Source: Desulfopila inferna
GTDB taxonomy: Bacteria; Desulfobacterota; Desulfobulbia; Desulfobulbales; Desulfocapsaceae
Assembly: GCF_016919005.1 (NCBI RefSeq)
Contig: NZ_JAFFQE010000002.1
Span: 62,001 to 126,000, forward strand
Reading direction: 5' to 3'
DNA length: 64,000 nucleotides
Shown: positions 18,600-27,769 of the stretch, one piece after another
Layout of the letters: each line of letters begins with the position of its first letter
How positions within the stretch are numbered: the stretch's first letter is position 1
Made by a program: the position numbers and the translations under genes
Notes under the pieces: model-generated
Databases searched by the model: none
The model's input: only the letters and a program-made list of their open reading frames with translations
What the model was told of the DNA's origin: nothing

Positions 18600-18794
18600 A
18601 TGAAAGATATTATTCCTGATTATATTGAAAATCTTGATGAGAGTGAAAAGCTTGACTACGCTTTTGATGAAATGGAGATGTTGTACAGAACACGCTGTGG
18701 CAATGTTTCCTTAGCCACTAACGTCACGGTCGTCGAAATCGACAAAAAGGAAAAGGACATATCCAAGTCCTGCAATTCGGCGTCACAAAGGTAA
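18600..18794 (+). CDS. Small hypothetical protein upstream of aspartokinase
   Basis: This 64-residue acidic protein is not recognised. The first half is predicted helical and rich in Asp/Glu (LDESEKLDYAFDEMEML), and there are only two cysteines. TGAGGA lies upstream of the ATG, and the stop codon is two bases before the aspartokinase ATG, so the two genes are surely co-transcribed and probably translationally coupled. It could be a regulatory partner or merely a leader peptide. Confidence 0.6.
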   Translation: MKDIIPDYIENLDESEKLDYAFDEMEMLYRTRCGNVSLATNVTVVEIDKKEKDISKSCNSASQR

Positions 18795-18796
18795 TT

Positions 18797-20182
18797 ATGA
18801 ACAGTCATAAGCTCTCTGTGGAAAAAATCGGCGGCTCTTCAATGTCCCGCTTTCCGGAAATAATCGAGAATGTCATTCTGTATCGACCTGAAAACATCTA
18901 TGGCCGTATTTATGTTGTTTCGGCCTACGCTGATATTACCAATGATCTCCTGGAGCACAAAAAGACAGGACAGCCTGGAATCTACCGATTGTTCCAGAAT
19001 CAGGAAAATTACCCCTTGAAGATGCTTGCCCTGCGGGAACGGCTGTTCAAAATAAATGAGTCCTTTGTCGAGGCGGGACTCAATCTCGAGGAGGCAAACA
19101 ATTTCATCGGTGACCGCATCGACCAGGCAATCAATATTCTGCGAAGCATGGATAATGTTCTCGCTTCGGGCTATGTCACCAGAGAAGAGCTTCTTCTGGC
19201 GGCGCGGGAGCTTCTTGCTTCTCTGGGTGAAATGCATAGTGCCTTTAATTCTGCCGATATCCTCAAAAACAAAGGATATAACACCACCTATGTCGACCTG
19301 AGCGGCTGGGATGACAGCCGCCAGCTTACTATCGATGAGCGGATCAAAAACAGTTTTTCAAACATAGATCCCTTTTCCACCATATGCTTTGCCACCGGTT
19401 ACACCAAAGGCACGGAAGGGATCATGCGGGAATTCGACCGCGGTTATTCAGAGGTGACCTTTTCCAAAGTGGCGGTCCTGCTTGGCGCCAGCGAAGCCAT
19501 TATTCACAAGGAATATCATCTCTGCTCAGGGGATCCGCTGATTATGGGAGAGGAAAATACCGGACCGGTATGTAATACCAATTATGATGTTGCCGACCAG
19601 CTCGCCGATGTCGGCATGGAGGCCATTCATCCCAAGGCATCCAAGCCCTTGGAGATAAAGAGTATTCCTATCAGAGTGAAAAACGCTTTCGATCCCGGCC
19701 ATCCCGGAACATTGATTACCAGGGATTATATCGCCCCGGAATCAAAGGTTGAAATCGTTACCGGCTCAAACCACGTGCTCTGCCTGGAAATACATGATAC
19801 CAGGATGGTCGGTGAGGTGGGCTTTGATCTCAGGATTATGCATGTTTTCATCAATCACCGGGTTTCCTATATTTCCAAGATGACTAATGCCAATACCATC
19901 GATTTTATTATCGAGGAAAAGGATTGTTCAGCAAATCTGATTGCCGAACTGGATCAGCATTTCGAGGAAGTATATACCAAGAAGGTTGCCATTGTCTGCG
20001 CCATCGGGTCAAATATCGGGCAACCCGGTATAATGGCCAAAGCAGCCCATTCCCTGGCAAGGGATGGTATCAACATCCTGGCTGTTTCCCAAACGACACG
20101 GCAGACGAATATGCAGTTTATTGTGGAAAGAGACCAGTTTGCTCCGGCACAGAGAGCGTTACATGCGGCTCTCTGCAGATAG
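18797..20182 (+). CDS. ask: Aspartate kinase, ectoine-associated type (Ask_Ect-like)
   Basis: This 461-residue enzyme phosphorylates L-aspartate, the first step towards lysine, threonine, methionine and ectoine. The N-terminus reads VEKIGGSSMSRF, and the body contains VVSAYADITNDLLEHKKTG, LGEMHSAFNSA, FDRGYSEVTFSKVA and TNYDVADQLADVGMEAIHPKA. These are the signatures of the Ask_Ect subclass found in ectoine clusters rather than of LysC or ThrA. Two C-terminal ACT domains follow from about residue 315. No ectABC genes are in the window. It lies two bases behind a small unknown gene. Confidence 0.88.
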   Translation: MNSHKLSVEKIGGSSMSRFPEIIENVILYRPENIYGRIYVVSAYADITNDLLEHKKTGQPGIYRLFQNQENYPLKMLALRERLFKINESFVEAGLNLEEANNFIGDRIDQAINILRSMDNVLASGYVTREELLLAARELLASLGEMHSAFNSADILKNKGYNTTYVDLSGWDDSRQLTIDERIKNSFSNIDPFSTICFATGYTKGTEGIMREFDRGYSEVTFSKVAVLLGASEAIIHKEYHLCSGDPLIMGEENTGPVCNTNYDVADQLADVGMEAIHPKASKPLEIKSIPIRVKNAFDPGHPGTLITRDYIAPESKVEIVTGSNHVLCLEIHDTRMVGEVGFDLRIMHVFINHRVSYISKMTNANTIDFIIEEKDCSANLIAELDQHFEEVYTKKVAIVCAIGSNIGQPGIMAKAAHSLARDGINILAVSQTTRQTNMQFIVERDQFAPAQRALHAALCR

Positions 20183-20264
20183 CAACGAGCCCGTAGGGTG
20201 TTGAAACCTCCTCGACAGCCTGCAGGAACTTCACTCAATCTGCGAGATGCTCAAATCACCAGAC

Positions 20265-21014
20265 TCAGGCGGCAACTCCTCCGTTTACCGGGATATTCTG
20301 TCCCGTTACCCATCTTGCGCGCTCATCAACCAGAAGCGACACCATATCGGCAATGTCCTCCACTGTGCCGATCCTGCCAAAAGCAGCGAAAGAGGCCAGC
20401 TGTTTAATTGTTTCCTCGGATTTACCTCTCCTGAAGAGATCGGTATCGACAGGACCAGGAGCAAGTGTGTTCACCCGAATCCCGCGTTCACCGAGTTCCT
20501 TGGCCAGAACCTTGGTGATTTGCTCAACGGCTCCCTTCGACGCGGCATAAGCGCTATAGGTAGGCAGCATCATTCTGGTTACCGTCGAGCCGATGTTGAT
20601 AATGGAGCCGTTGTCTGCCATTTGCCGTGCCGCCTGCTGACAGCAGAGAAGCACGCCTTTAATGTTGATATCAAATATTCTATCGATTTCCTCTTCGGAA
20701 AAATCCTCGATTTTCTTATAAATGGCAATACCTGCATTATTGATGAGGATATCCAGCCGACCATAGTTTGAGATGGTCGTTTCAAACAAAGATGAGATAT
20801 CTCCAGCTTTGGCCATATCAGCGCAAAGTGCCGTCGCCGTCCCACCCATTTCTTCAATTTCCAGGACAAGCAGATCGGCACTTTTTTTATCCTGAAGATA
20901 GTTGAAAACAATGGCGGCCCCCATTGTAGAGAGTTTCCGAACAATGGCACTGCCGATACCCCTGGAACCACCGGTCACGATTGCTACTTTTCCAGCAAGA
21001 GGAGTTTTGCCCAT
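20265..21014 (-). CDS. Short-chain dehydrogenase/reductase (FabG-like)
   Basis: This 249-residue Rossmann-fold oxidoreductase has the cofactor motif TGGSRGIGSAI, the structural motif NNAG, and the catalytic Ser-Tyr-Lys triad with YAASKGA. The sequence VNTLAPGPVDTDLF follows. It resembles 3-oxoacyl-[ACP/CoA] reductases; position near fatty-acid genes would suit a 3-hydroxyacyl reductase, but the substrate is not proven. It converges with the aspartokinase gene. Confidence 0.88.
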   Translation of the reverse strand: MGKTPLAGKVAIVTGGSRGIGSAIVRKLSTMGAAIVFNYLQDKKSADLLVLEIEEMGGTATALCADMAKAGDISSLFETTISNYGRLDILINNAGIAIYKKIEDFSEEEIDRIFDINIKGVLLCCQQAARQMADNGSIINIGSTVTRMMLPTYSAYAASKGAVEQITKVLAKELGERGIRVNTLAPGPVDTDLFRRGKSEETIKQLASFAAFGRIGTVEDIADMVSLLVDERARWVTGQNIPVNGGVAA

Positions 21015-21154
21015 ATTCTTTCTCCTGTTTAATTTGTTGATAGAACTTTGCTTTCAATACGGCGGCGATCCAAGCTGGATCTCCGCATTTCTATGAGATC
21101 ATCCAATTTGATTCGCACCTCAGAGGTGACTATATAGCTTGGGCATGAATAGAA

Positions 21155-21187
21155 AAAGCCCCGGAACCTTGCGGTCTACGGGGCTTT
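21155..21187 (-). terminator. Rho-independent terminator next to the fadL-like gene
   Basis: AAAGCCCCG at 21155-21163 pairs with CGGGGCTTT at 21179-21187. Read on the minus strand, the stem is followed by a run of T residues. It lies about 90 bases downstream of the fadL-like stop codon and would end that transcript before the SDR gene. Confidence 0.85.
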
Positions 21188-21276
21188 CTGTGATGTTCAT
21201 GGTGCGGTGTAATGCCCTGCAGAGTATTCAGTAAGAATAATCAAATAAGGCGGGTTTGCAATTCAGGAACTGTTAT

Positions 21277-22527
21277 TTAAAACGTATACGAGTATCCCAG
21301 TGTTACGAAGACAGCGGAAGCATTGGTAAATTCGCCATTCACATTTTCGTTTCTCACATCCCTTGACTCTTTGTAATCATAAAGGATGGCACCGGCGATC
21401 TGGCTATTTTCGGATAATTTATATCGTGCACCCAGGGAGACGATATAGGCATCGGAATCCGGCAGGTCGAATCCTATAGTATCATTGGGCACCGGATTCT
21501 CATCATAGGCGAAACCGGCCATAATGGTAACATCCGGATTTAGGCGGTAGTCGATACCAAGACGGTAGGCATTGACATCATCCCAGTTTTTTATTTTCGG
21601 GGCGTCGAACGCATTAAAAAGGACGGGATGTATGATTTGGGTATCATAAGCAAAGTCCAAATCCTCGTAATCTGACCAGAATGTTCTATCAACAGCAAAT
21701 TCCACTTTTACAGTGCCGAAATCATAGGACCCGGAGACAGCAAGAGTGGCCGGAGCGGGTATGGTGACCTCACCATCTGTTACTACAGATGCTCCAGGAT
21801 AAAAGAATGCGTTGGTATTGAGAAGAACGTCGCCATCAAAATCCAAATCAACTTTTGATCGGTAGGTGACGGAAATATTCGATTCTACGGTAGGTTTGAC
21901 GGAAAGAGCCGCATTCCAGCCGTAATCGAGTGCATCACCGTCCATGTAGCGACTGGCGGTGATCGGCCCGAAAGGTCCCATAGCGACAGCTCCATTGCTC
22001 ATAACGGTAGCCTCGCTATAGAGAATACGTGCACCGGCGGCAAATGAGATCCAGTCGTTAAACCTGTAAGACAACGATGGATTGATATCGAAGACCTTCA
22101 GGTCGAATTTTTCAGCAAAAGTGCTGCCGTAACCATCCTGCCAGCGTTTCGCCAGTCCATAGGGTACCGTTAGAGAAAATCCGAAATGAAAACCATTATA
22201 ATCTGGAGATACCGCAAAAAAAGTGGGCAGAAGGAAATTTTCGTCCTTGGACTCATCATCGAGGAATGCTGAACGATTGTCCTCATATTCAATCTCACTT
22301 AGGTAGATGTAGCTCAAATCACCTTCAACCATCCAGCCTTCATTATCCATCCAGGACATATTTGCCGGGTTGAAAAAAGCAGCATCAGCTCCCAGAGCGC
22401 CGGCAATATTAGCGCCGGCTTTCGCCGTCGAATCTGCAGACTGCTCGGGTATACGGTATCCGGAAGCATATGCTGTACCTGCTGCCAGAATCGAGGCTAG
22501 GGCCACAACAGAAATTGTCTTCTTCAT
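21277..22527 (-). CDS. fadL: FadL/OmpP1-family outer-membrane fatty-acid transporter
   Basis: This 416-residue outer-membrane beta-barrel protein has a cleavable signal peptide (KKTISVVALASILAAGTAYA) and then SGYRIPEQSADSTAKAGA, the N-terminal hatch sequence typical of FadL/TodX proteins. The characteristic AFFNPANMSW motif follows at about residues 50-60. The C-terminus ends in aromatic Phe (GYSYTF), as barrel proteins do. It would admit long-chain fatty acids or other hydrophobic compounds. It has its own promoter with the ACGTAAA-type motif and a strong terminator, and it follows the beta-oxidation block. Confidence 0.92.
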   Translation of the reverse strand: MKKTISVVALASILAAGTAYASGYRIPEQSADSTAKAGANIAGALGADAAFFNPANMSWMDNEGWMVEGDLSYIYLSEIEYEDNRSAFLDDESKDENFLLPTFFAVSPDYNGFHFGFSLTVPYGLAKRWQDGYGSTFAEKFDLKVFDINPSLSYRFNDWISFAAGARILYSEATVMSNGAVAMGPFGPITASRYMDGDALDYGWNAALSVKPTVESNISVTYRSKVDLDFDGDVLLNTNAFFYPGASVVTDGEVTIPAPATLAVSGSYDFGTVKVEFAVDRTFWSDYEDLDFAYDTQIIHPVLFNAFDAPKIKNWDDVNAYRLGIDYRLNPDVTIMAGFAYDENPVPNDTIGFDLPDSDAYIVSLGARYKLSENSQIAGAILYDYKESRDVRNENVNGEFTNASAVFVTLGYSYTF

Positions 22528-22667
22528 TCTTCTCTCCCATAATCTTGATGATCAGATAATCTGCATATAAATATAAACAGACCGCGAAAATCCACCTCCG
22601 ACATGCTCCTCAATGCATTAATCAAAAAAAAAACGCATTCATGCCGGCCTGGAATCCTTAATACAAT

Positions 22668-22696
22668 TACTTACATTACTTTTACGTGCAAGTCAA
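22668..22696 (-). promoter_or_regulatory. Promoter of fadL with ACGTAAA motif in the spacer
   Basis: Read on the minus strand: TTGACT (-35), a 17-base spacer beginning TGCACGTAAAAG, then TAAGTA as a weak -10. The layout matches the promoters of the acyl-CoA dehydrogenase at 28.9 kb and the fadD operon at 57.5 kb, suggesting a shared regulator. Confidence 0.55.
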
Positions 22697-22827
22697 CTTT
22701 AAACGAATTGCATATCATTTATCAAAACAACTGATCATTCGACACTCAGAGCGCCAATTAGGCACATTTCCTATTTCATCAACCGGCATTTTACCTCCAG
22801 CGCTGACATAGCACCTGAAACTATTGC

Positions 22828-23235
22828 CTATTCAGATCCTGCCAGTTTCTTTATATCCTCGAGCAAATCTCCTTCCATGACCGCTGCTTTACCGGTGGCA
22901 TCGCGTATGACAAAGGTAACAATTGCATCTGCTGCAACCTCTTTGCTTTCTTTAAATACAATTTCCTGCTTTAAGGCAACACTTTTATTACTGATTTTCT
23001 CCAGTCCCGTGGTTACCAACACTGTTTCTCCAACGGCGACAGCCCGGCGGTAATTGACGTTTATATTTACCACCAGAAAAATATACCCTTTTGCTGCAAA
23101 CTCACGCAAATCTATAACATCTTCAAGTCTTGCCCAACGGTCTTCCTCAAAAAATTCAAGATACCTTGCATTATTCACATGCCCGTAAAAATCGGCATGA
23201 TATCCTCTCACCTTAATTTCCGTCAAATATTTCAT
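22828..23235 (-). CDS. Hot-dog-fold acyl-CoA thioesterase (YbgC/4HBT-like)
   Basis: This 135-residue protein matches the 4-hydroxybenzoyl-CoA thioesterase family. The conserved opening V-R-x-Y-H-x-D-x-x-G-H-V-N-N-A-R-Y-L-E-F is present, with the catalytic Asp at about residue 15. It would hydrolyse acyl-CoA to free fatty acid and CoA, controlling the CoA pool during beta-oxidation. It lies between the SCP2-like gene and fadL on the same strand. Confidence 0.88.
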   Translation of the reverse strand: MKYLTEIKVRGYHADFYGHVNNARYLEFFEEDRWARLEDVIDLREFAAKGYIFLVVNINVNYRRAVAVGETVLVTTGLEKISNKSVALKQEIVFKESKEVAADAIVTFVIRDATGKAAVMEGDLLEDIKKLAGSE

Positions 23236-23375
23236 AGGCTATCCTTCTCTTTAAGTAATTTCAAATCTGCATACAAGGGCCAGGAAGTGCTATAGAGATG
23301 GCGATTCAGGACGGCACCATCACACATTACAGCCGCCAAATCCATTGCAGCGCTCCCGGGAAGCGACTGCCTACC

Positions 23376-23687
23376 TCAGGATTCCCTGCCGAAGGCCGCT
23401 AAAAATGTCTTCAGTTCATTGGGATTGTTCGATTTAATAGTTCCGGACATAAAATCCTTCAAACCCGGCCGGTAACCCTCATCCCAGATTTTCAGGAAAA
23501 ATTCCGGACTGGTCTTACAGACACAATCTGCGTTTTCGACTGTTTTTCCATCTTCAACCAAGCAACTATCAGGTGTAAGCCGTACTGTTTTTTTCATATC
23601 ACCCAGCGAGAAATAATAGGTGATTTCCGATTTGATTGTCTGCGGCTTGAATATCTGGGATAATTCCGTAAATATTTTTTCCGGCAT
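23376..23687 (-). CDS. SCP2 sterol-carrier-domain protein
   Basis: This 103-residue single-domain protein resembles the SCP-2 sterol transfer family (PF02036). Typical segments are the strand GDMKKTVRLTPDSCLVEDG, CVCKTSPEFFLKIWDEG and the closing FMSGTIKSNN. Bacterial members probably bind acyl chains or acyl-CoA. The ATG at 23687 is preceded by GGAGGG five bases upstream and fits the domain start; an earlier frame start would only add unrelated residues. It lies within the fatty-acid block behind etfA. Confidence 0.8.
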   Translation of the reverse strand: MPEKIFTELSQIFKPQTIKSEITYYFSLGDMKKTVRLTPDSCLVEDGKTVENADCVCKTSPEFFLKIWDEGYRPGLKDFMSGTIKSNNPNELKTFLAAFGRES

Positions 23688-23809
23688 TGAGCCCTCCATT
23701 GGTAAGAAAATTGATCCTGCGGAATATGGATTAAGAGCAGAGGAGTTCTTTCCGGACACCCGCAATAAAAAAATACTCCGGGTGCCCTGGGAAAAGAGTT
23801 GGATTCAGG

Positions 23810-24727
23810 CTAGAGAGTTTTGACCCTCTCCGTCAAAGCCGGAAGGAATTGTTTGAGATCAGCCACCACCAGGACATCGGCGACTTCACCAATGGGGGCG
23901 TCCTTGTCGGTATTGATCGCCACCACGAATTCGGATTTTTTCATGCCGGCAAGATGCTGAATCGCACCGGAAATACCGCAGGCAACGTAGAGCTTGGGCG
24001 ATACCGTCTGACCGGTTGTGCCCACCTGACGATTATGCTCCACCCACTCCGAATCGACAACGGGCCGGCTGGCACCATATTCACCTTTCAGAGCCTCGGC
24101 AAGAGCGGCTACCATTGACACATTTTCAGGCTTTCCGATACCGCGTCCGGCGCTGACGATAATCTCGGCCTTGGTTAAATCGACACCGCCCTTTTCGGCT
24201 GCTTCATATCCTTCAAAAACGATTTTCCCGGTGGCATCAACGCTGATCTTTTCAAGCTCTGGCGAACCTGTTGGTTCCTCGGACACCGAAAAAGCACCGG
24301 CCTGGAGGGTATAAACCGCCCTGGCGGTGTTTACCTTTACCTTTCTTCTCAATTTGGCATTACAGACGGGAACCACCGGCAGCGAATCGACGATATCGAC
24401 AACTTCGGAAACCTGGGCTGCTTTCATCGCATAGGCAAGTCTGGGCGCCAGATCCCATCCATAGGAAGAATGGCTGAAAGCAACAATATCGGGCTGCTCT
24501 TTCTCCACCACCTGGAGGAGCAGTTCCTTATGAATAGTGGGATTATATTCGCCGTGAACAGCGGCATCGGCCAGATACAGCTTCCCGCCGAAACCGGGAA
24601 GCTCGGATTCATTACCGACCAGAAACATCACACTGTCTCCGCCGGTCTTGTCGGCGAAAGCAATCAGTTCATTGGTACTGCCAAGTACTTTCCCTTCTCT
24701 ACATTCTCCAACTAATAATACTTTCAT
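23810..24727 (-). CDS. etfA: Electron transfer flavoprotein alpha subunit
   Basis: This 305-residue protein is the FAD-binding alpha subunit of EtfAB, which accepts electrons from acyl-CoA dehydrogenases. The C-terminal FAD domain contains VSAGRGIGKPENV, VDSEWVEHNRQVGTTGQTV, LYVACGISGAIQHLAGM and INTDKDAPI, all standard. It follows etfB by nine bases and belongs to an operon with the EMO-like oxidoreductase upstream. Confidence 0.95.
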   Translation of the reverse strand: MKVLLVGECREGKVLGSTNELIAFADKTGGDSVMFLVGNESELPGFGGKLYLADAAVHGEYNPTIHKELLLQVVEKEQPDIVAFSHSSYGWDLAPRLAYAMKAAQVSEVVDIVDSLPVVPVCNAKLRRKVKVNTARAVYTLQAGAFSVSEEPTGSPELEKISVDATGKIVFEGYEAAEKGGVDLTKAEIIVSAGRGIGKPENVSMVAALAEALKGEYGASRPVVDSEWVEHNRQVGTTGQTVSPKLYVACGISGAIQHLAGMKKSEFVVAINTDKDAPIGEVADVLVVADLKQFLPALTERVKTL

Positions 24728-24736
24728 GCTCTCCCC

Positions 24737-25510
24737 CTATGACAATACACCGGTTTTCTCTTTGAGAATCTTGATCAACTGATCGACGAGATCAGCAACG
24801 TCTCCCTCCAGCACCAGGCCTCCGCCTTTCTTCTCGGGAAAATACACCGAATCTGTTTCCTGTACACCCTCCACTTTGAGGAGTTCCCCTATGGGCGTTG
24901 AGAGCAGTTCCTTTTTCTTGGCCTTCATTATATTCGGCAATGTCGGATAACGCGGAGTGTTCAGACCCAGCTGGCAGGTGACAAGCGCGGGAGTTGTCGT
25001 CTTAATATTGGCTTTCATCCCGCCTTCAAGTTCGCGTTTGACCTGTATTTCTCCACCATCATAGGCAAAATCAATTATCGTGGTAATGCAGGGTAAATCA
25101 AGCATTTCCCCCACCAGCACACCTACCTGACCACTGGCCCTGTCCTGTGACTGCATACCTGTAAAGATAATGTCGAAACCCTTCTCCCGGGCAAATTCCG
25201 CTATAACAGCTGCTATTTCCATGGGATCTTTAGCGTAAGAGGCATCATCTTCTATATGCGCTCCGCGATCACAACCCATGGCAAGCGCCTTTTTCATCGT
25301 CTCTTTCACTCGTGCCGGCCCGATACAGAGAACGGTCACATCGGCATCTCCCACCTGTTCCTTGAGCTGGACCGCCTGTTCGACCGCATATTCATCATAT
25401 TCATTCATGCGCCAGGCCAGATCACTGCTGTCGTACCAGTTTGCCTCGCTATTCACTTTGAATTTGGACTCCATGTCCGGCACCTGCTTGATGCATACTA
25501 GGATTTTCAT
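24737..25510 (-). CDS. etfB: Electron transfer flavoprotein beta subunit
   Basis: This 257-residue beta subunit has the family opening MKILVCIKQVPD and the signature segment VKRELEGGMKANIKTTTPAL with TPRYPTLPNIMKAKKK. It has the length and sequence of non-bifurcating EtfB proteins that serve acyl-CoA dehydrogenases, but I have not tested for bifurcation residues. Its position between the EMO-like gene and etfA points to direct electron transfer to the quinone pool. Confidence 0.95.
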   Translation of the reverse strand: MKILVCIKQVPDMESKFKVNSEANWYDSSDLAWRMNEYDEYAVEQAVQLKEQVGDADVTVLCIGPARVKETMKKALAMGCDRGAHIEDDASYAKDPMEIAAVIAEFAREKGFDIIFTGMQSQDRASGQVGVLVGEMLDLPCITTIIDFAYDGGEIQVKRELEGGMKANIKTTTPALVTCQLGLNTPRYPTLPNIMKAKKKELLSTPIGELLKVEGVQETDSVYFPEKKGGGLVLEGDVADLVDQLIKILKEKTGVLS

Positions 25511-25595
25511 ATTTTCCTCCTGTTCACGTTTTCACCAGGTATTCCACGGTATCTTTCTTATAATGTCTGTTCAGTGTCTTGTATCTTCAGTGTCT

Positions 25596-27599
25596 CTAAT
25601 TCTCGACCCTTTCTACCAGAATTTCGGCTATATCTTTGGGCTGCATACTTCCCTCAAGCTCTGCTCCCTTGATGCCGTCCTCAAACATGGTCAGGCAAAA
25701 GGGACAGTTGGAGATAAGCACATCGGCACCGGTTTCCGCCGCCATGCGGACCCGTTTAATGTTAATGCGCTCTCCGATGTTCTCCTCCGCCAGGATCCGT
25801 CCACCTCCCGCACTGCAGCAGAAGGACTGATCGCGACTTTTATCCATTTCAGAAATTTTCCCGCCGGCCGCGGCAATGAGGTTTCGCGGTGCATCATAAA
25901 TATTATTATGTCTGCCCAGATAGCAGGAATCATGATAGGTGCAGGAGAGATCGGCACTGTTAATCCTGAGCTTGCCTTCCTTTATCAGCTCCTCCAGGAA
26001 AACGGTGTAAGAGACCACCTCGAAATCAGCGAATCCCAGATCGATATAATCTTTAGCGAGAGTATCGAAACAGTGGGGACAGGTTGTGACGATTTTCTTG
26101 ACGCCATAGCCCTTGATGGTCTCGATGTTTTCCTGGGCCATGGTCTGATAGAGATATTCATTGCCCATTTTACGCATCGGCTCGCCGCAGCATTTTTCTT
26201 CCTTGCCCAGGATTCCAACCTTCACTCCGGCTTTGTTACAGAGTGTGATGAAACTTTTGGCGATTTTGATATTGCGTTTATCGAAGGAGCCGTAGCAGCC
26301 GACAAAATAGAGGATATCGACATCGCTGTTTTCTGCCATTACCCTCACATCAAGATCTTCGGCCCAATCCCCCCGGGATGCATAGCCGAGACCGAGAGGA
26401 TTACCATTCACTTCGGTATGCTCCATGGCGGCCATGACCTCCTCGCCGGGAAACTCGCCTTCCATCAGGACCAGGCTGCGGCGCACGTCGATGATCTTAC
26501 GGATATGTTCAATGGAGGCAGGGCAGATATCCTGGCAGGCCCTGCAGGTTGTGCAGGCCCAGATGGCATCTCTGCTGAAGGTCTCCACCACCGCTTCCTT
26601 GCTTTGATCTTCATTGAAGGCCATTTCCCCTATCTGGTTCACAATCTTCATGGGCGATAGCGGCTTATCCGTGTTCCAAGCAGGGCAGCGGTCCTGACAC
26701 CGCATACAGATTGTGCAGGCATCGGCATCGAAGATATCCTTCCAGGTATAATCCTCGAGATTGACGACGCCAAAGCTCTCGGCTTCTTCATCTTCGAGAT
26801 CCAGAGTGGAAAGTTTTCCAGGGCCCCTGACGGCAAAAAACCGATTGATGCTTGTCGTGAAAATATGGCGGAATTTGGTGAATGGTATGGACACGATAAA
26901 ACCCATGACCAGCAGCAGATGGAACCACCAGAGATAGCGGTGCAGAGAGCGTAATCCCTCTTCACCCAGCGGTGCAAGAGCCCTTGCCACCATGAGTCCT
27001 ACCGGAGACCATGGGGCCAGGGGAGTACCGAGTTCGGTTACGGCGATCCTGGCTCCCTCGATGACAAAGCCCGTTATGAGAATGACCAGCATCAGGCCAT
27101 GCATCAGCGCATCATCCTTTTTGATTACCAGATCCTTCGGCGGAAAGATGTACCGGCGAACGGCCAGAGCAGCAAGCATTACAATGGCAACCAGGCCGGC
27201 GATATCGAGGGTAATGGAAAAGAGCTTATAAAAGTTGCCCTTGAGAAATTTCACCCCAAAGAATAAATCTGTAAAGTCAGCCTGGATAACGATAAGCGTA
27301 GTGCCGATGAAGAGCAGGAAAAAACCCCAAAAGAACAAACCATGGAATAATCCGGGCAGCTTGACCCGGGTAACCTTGGTCTGCAGAAGTGCTGTTTTCA
27401 CTGCATCGATCACTCTGTCGGCAGGATGATCGGTGCGCTGCAGTGTATGGCCCTGCCGATACACTTTGATGCGCTGGAGGAATCCGTAAACAAGCATGCC
27501 AATTGCGGCAAGGGCAAGCAAATACATCGGCCCAAGTGTCAAAAATCCATGCCCAACATTCCAATATATCTCTCGGGTAAACTCCATCTCGTGCTCCAT
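25596..27599 (-). CDS. EMO-like EtfAB:menaquinone oxidoreductase (membrane Fe-S protein)
   Basis: This 667-residue protein has a membrane domain of about six helices (residues 15-245) resembling the heme b subunit NarI. Two ferredoxin-type clusters follow (C295-x2-C-x2-C-x3-C in CTICMRCQDRC, then CTTCRACQDIC), and two CCG domains with CCGEP and CCSAGG. This is the layout of the EtfAB:menaquinone oxidoreductases described for syntrophic and sulfate-reducing fatty-acid oxidisers. It would pass electrons from acyl-CoA dehydrogenases through EtfAB to menaquinone. It lies directly upstream of etfB and downstream of an acyl-CoA dehydrogenase, from which a 141-bp element now separates it. Confidence 0.9.
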   Translation of the reverse strand: MEHEMEFTREIYWNVGHGFLTLGPMYLLALAAIGMLVYGFLQRIKVYRQGHTLQRTDHPADRVIDAVKTALLQTKVTRVKLPGLFHGLFFWGFFLLFIGTTLIVIQADFTDLFFGVKFLKGNFYKLFSITLDIAGLVAIVMLAALAVRRYIFPPKDLVIKKDDALMHGLMLVILITGFVIEGARIAVTELGTPLAPWSPVGLMVARALAPLGEEGLRSLHRYLWWFHLLLVMGFIVSIPFTKFRHIFTTSINRFFAVRGPGKLSTLDLEDEEAESFGVVNLEDYTWKDIFDADACTICMRCQDRCPAWNTDKPLSPMKIVNQIGEMAFNEDQSKEAVVETFSRDAIWACTTCRACQDICPASIEHIRKIIDVRRSLVLMEGEFPGEEVMAAMEHTEVNGNPLGLGYASRGDWAEDLDVRVMAENSDVDILYFVGCYGSFDKRNIKIAKSFITLCNKAGVKVGILGKEEKCCGEPMRKMGNEYLYQTMAQENIETIKGYGVKKIVTTCPHCFDTLAKDYIDLGFADFEVVSYTVFLEELIKEGKLRINSADLSCTYHDSCYLGRHNNIYDAPRNLIAAAGGKISEMDKSRDQSFCCSAGGGRILAEENIGERINIKRVRMAAETGADVLISNCPFCLTMFEDGIKGAELEGSMQPKDIAEILVERVEN

Positions 27600-27616
27600 T
27601 GATTATCTCATACTAT

Positions 27617-27769
27617 TAGCGGGTGTCTGTCCAGGAATGAGCAATTTTGTTCTAAATCTAGGCGCTCGATGAATTTAACCACAGGCATATGTTTGATATT
27701 CCATGGATTAAATTCTGCGAGCAACGACGAGTTAGGGCAAAAGTGCCATTTATGGACAGACACTAGCGG
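27617..27769. mobile_element. 141-bp palindromic MITE-like element with 6-bp target duplication
   Basis: The element occupies 27623-27763. It begins GTGTCTGTCCAGGAATG and ends with the inverse of GTGTCTGTCCATAAATGGC. The interior is also palindromic (TTTAACC / GGATTAAA and CTAAATC / GAGTTAGG regions), so the whole element can fold into one hairpin. TAGCGG flanks it on both sides (27617-27622 and 27764-27769). It encodes no protein. It lies at the stop codon of the acyl-CoA dehydrogenase gene and supplies the third base of that stop. Confidence 0.85.

Noticed and set aside
25278-26660. 460-codon plus-strand frame antisense to the EMO-like gene
   Set aside because: It lies entirely opposite a well-supported conserved gene, has no ribosome binding site and no family similarity; high-GC third positions of the real gene leave the antisense frame open.
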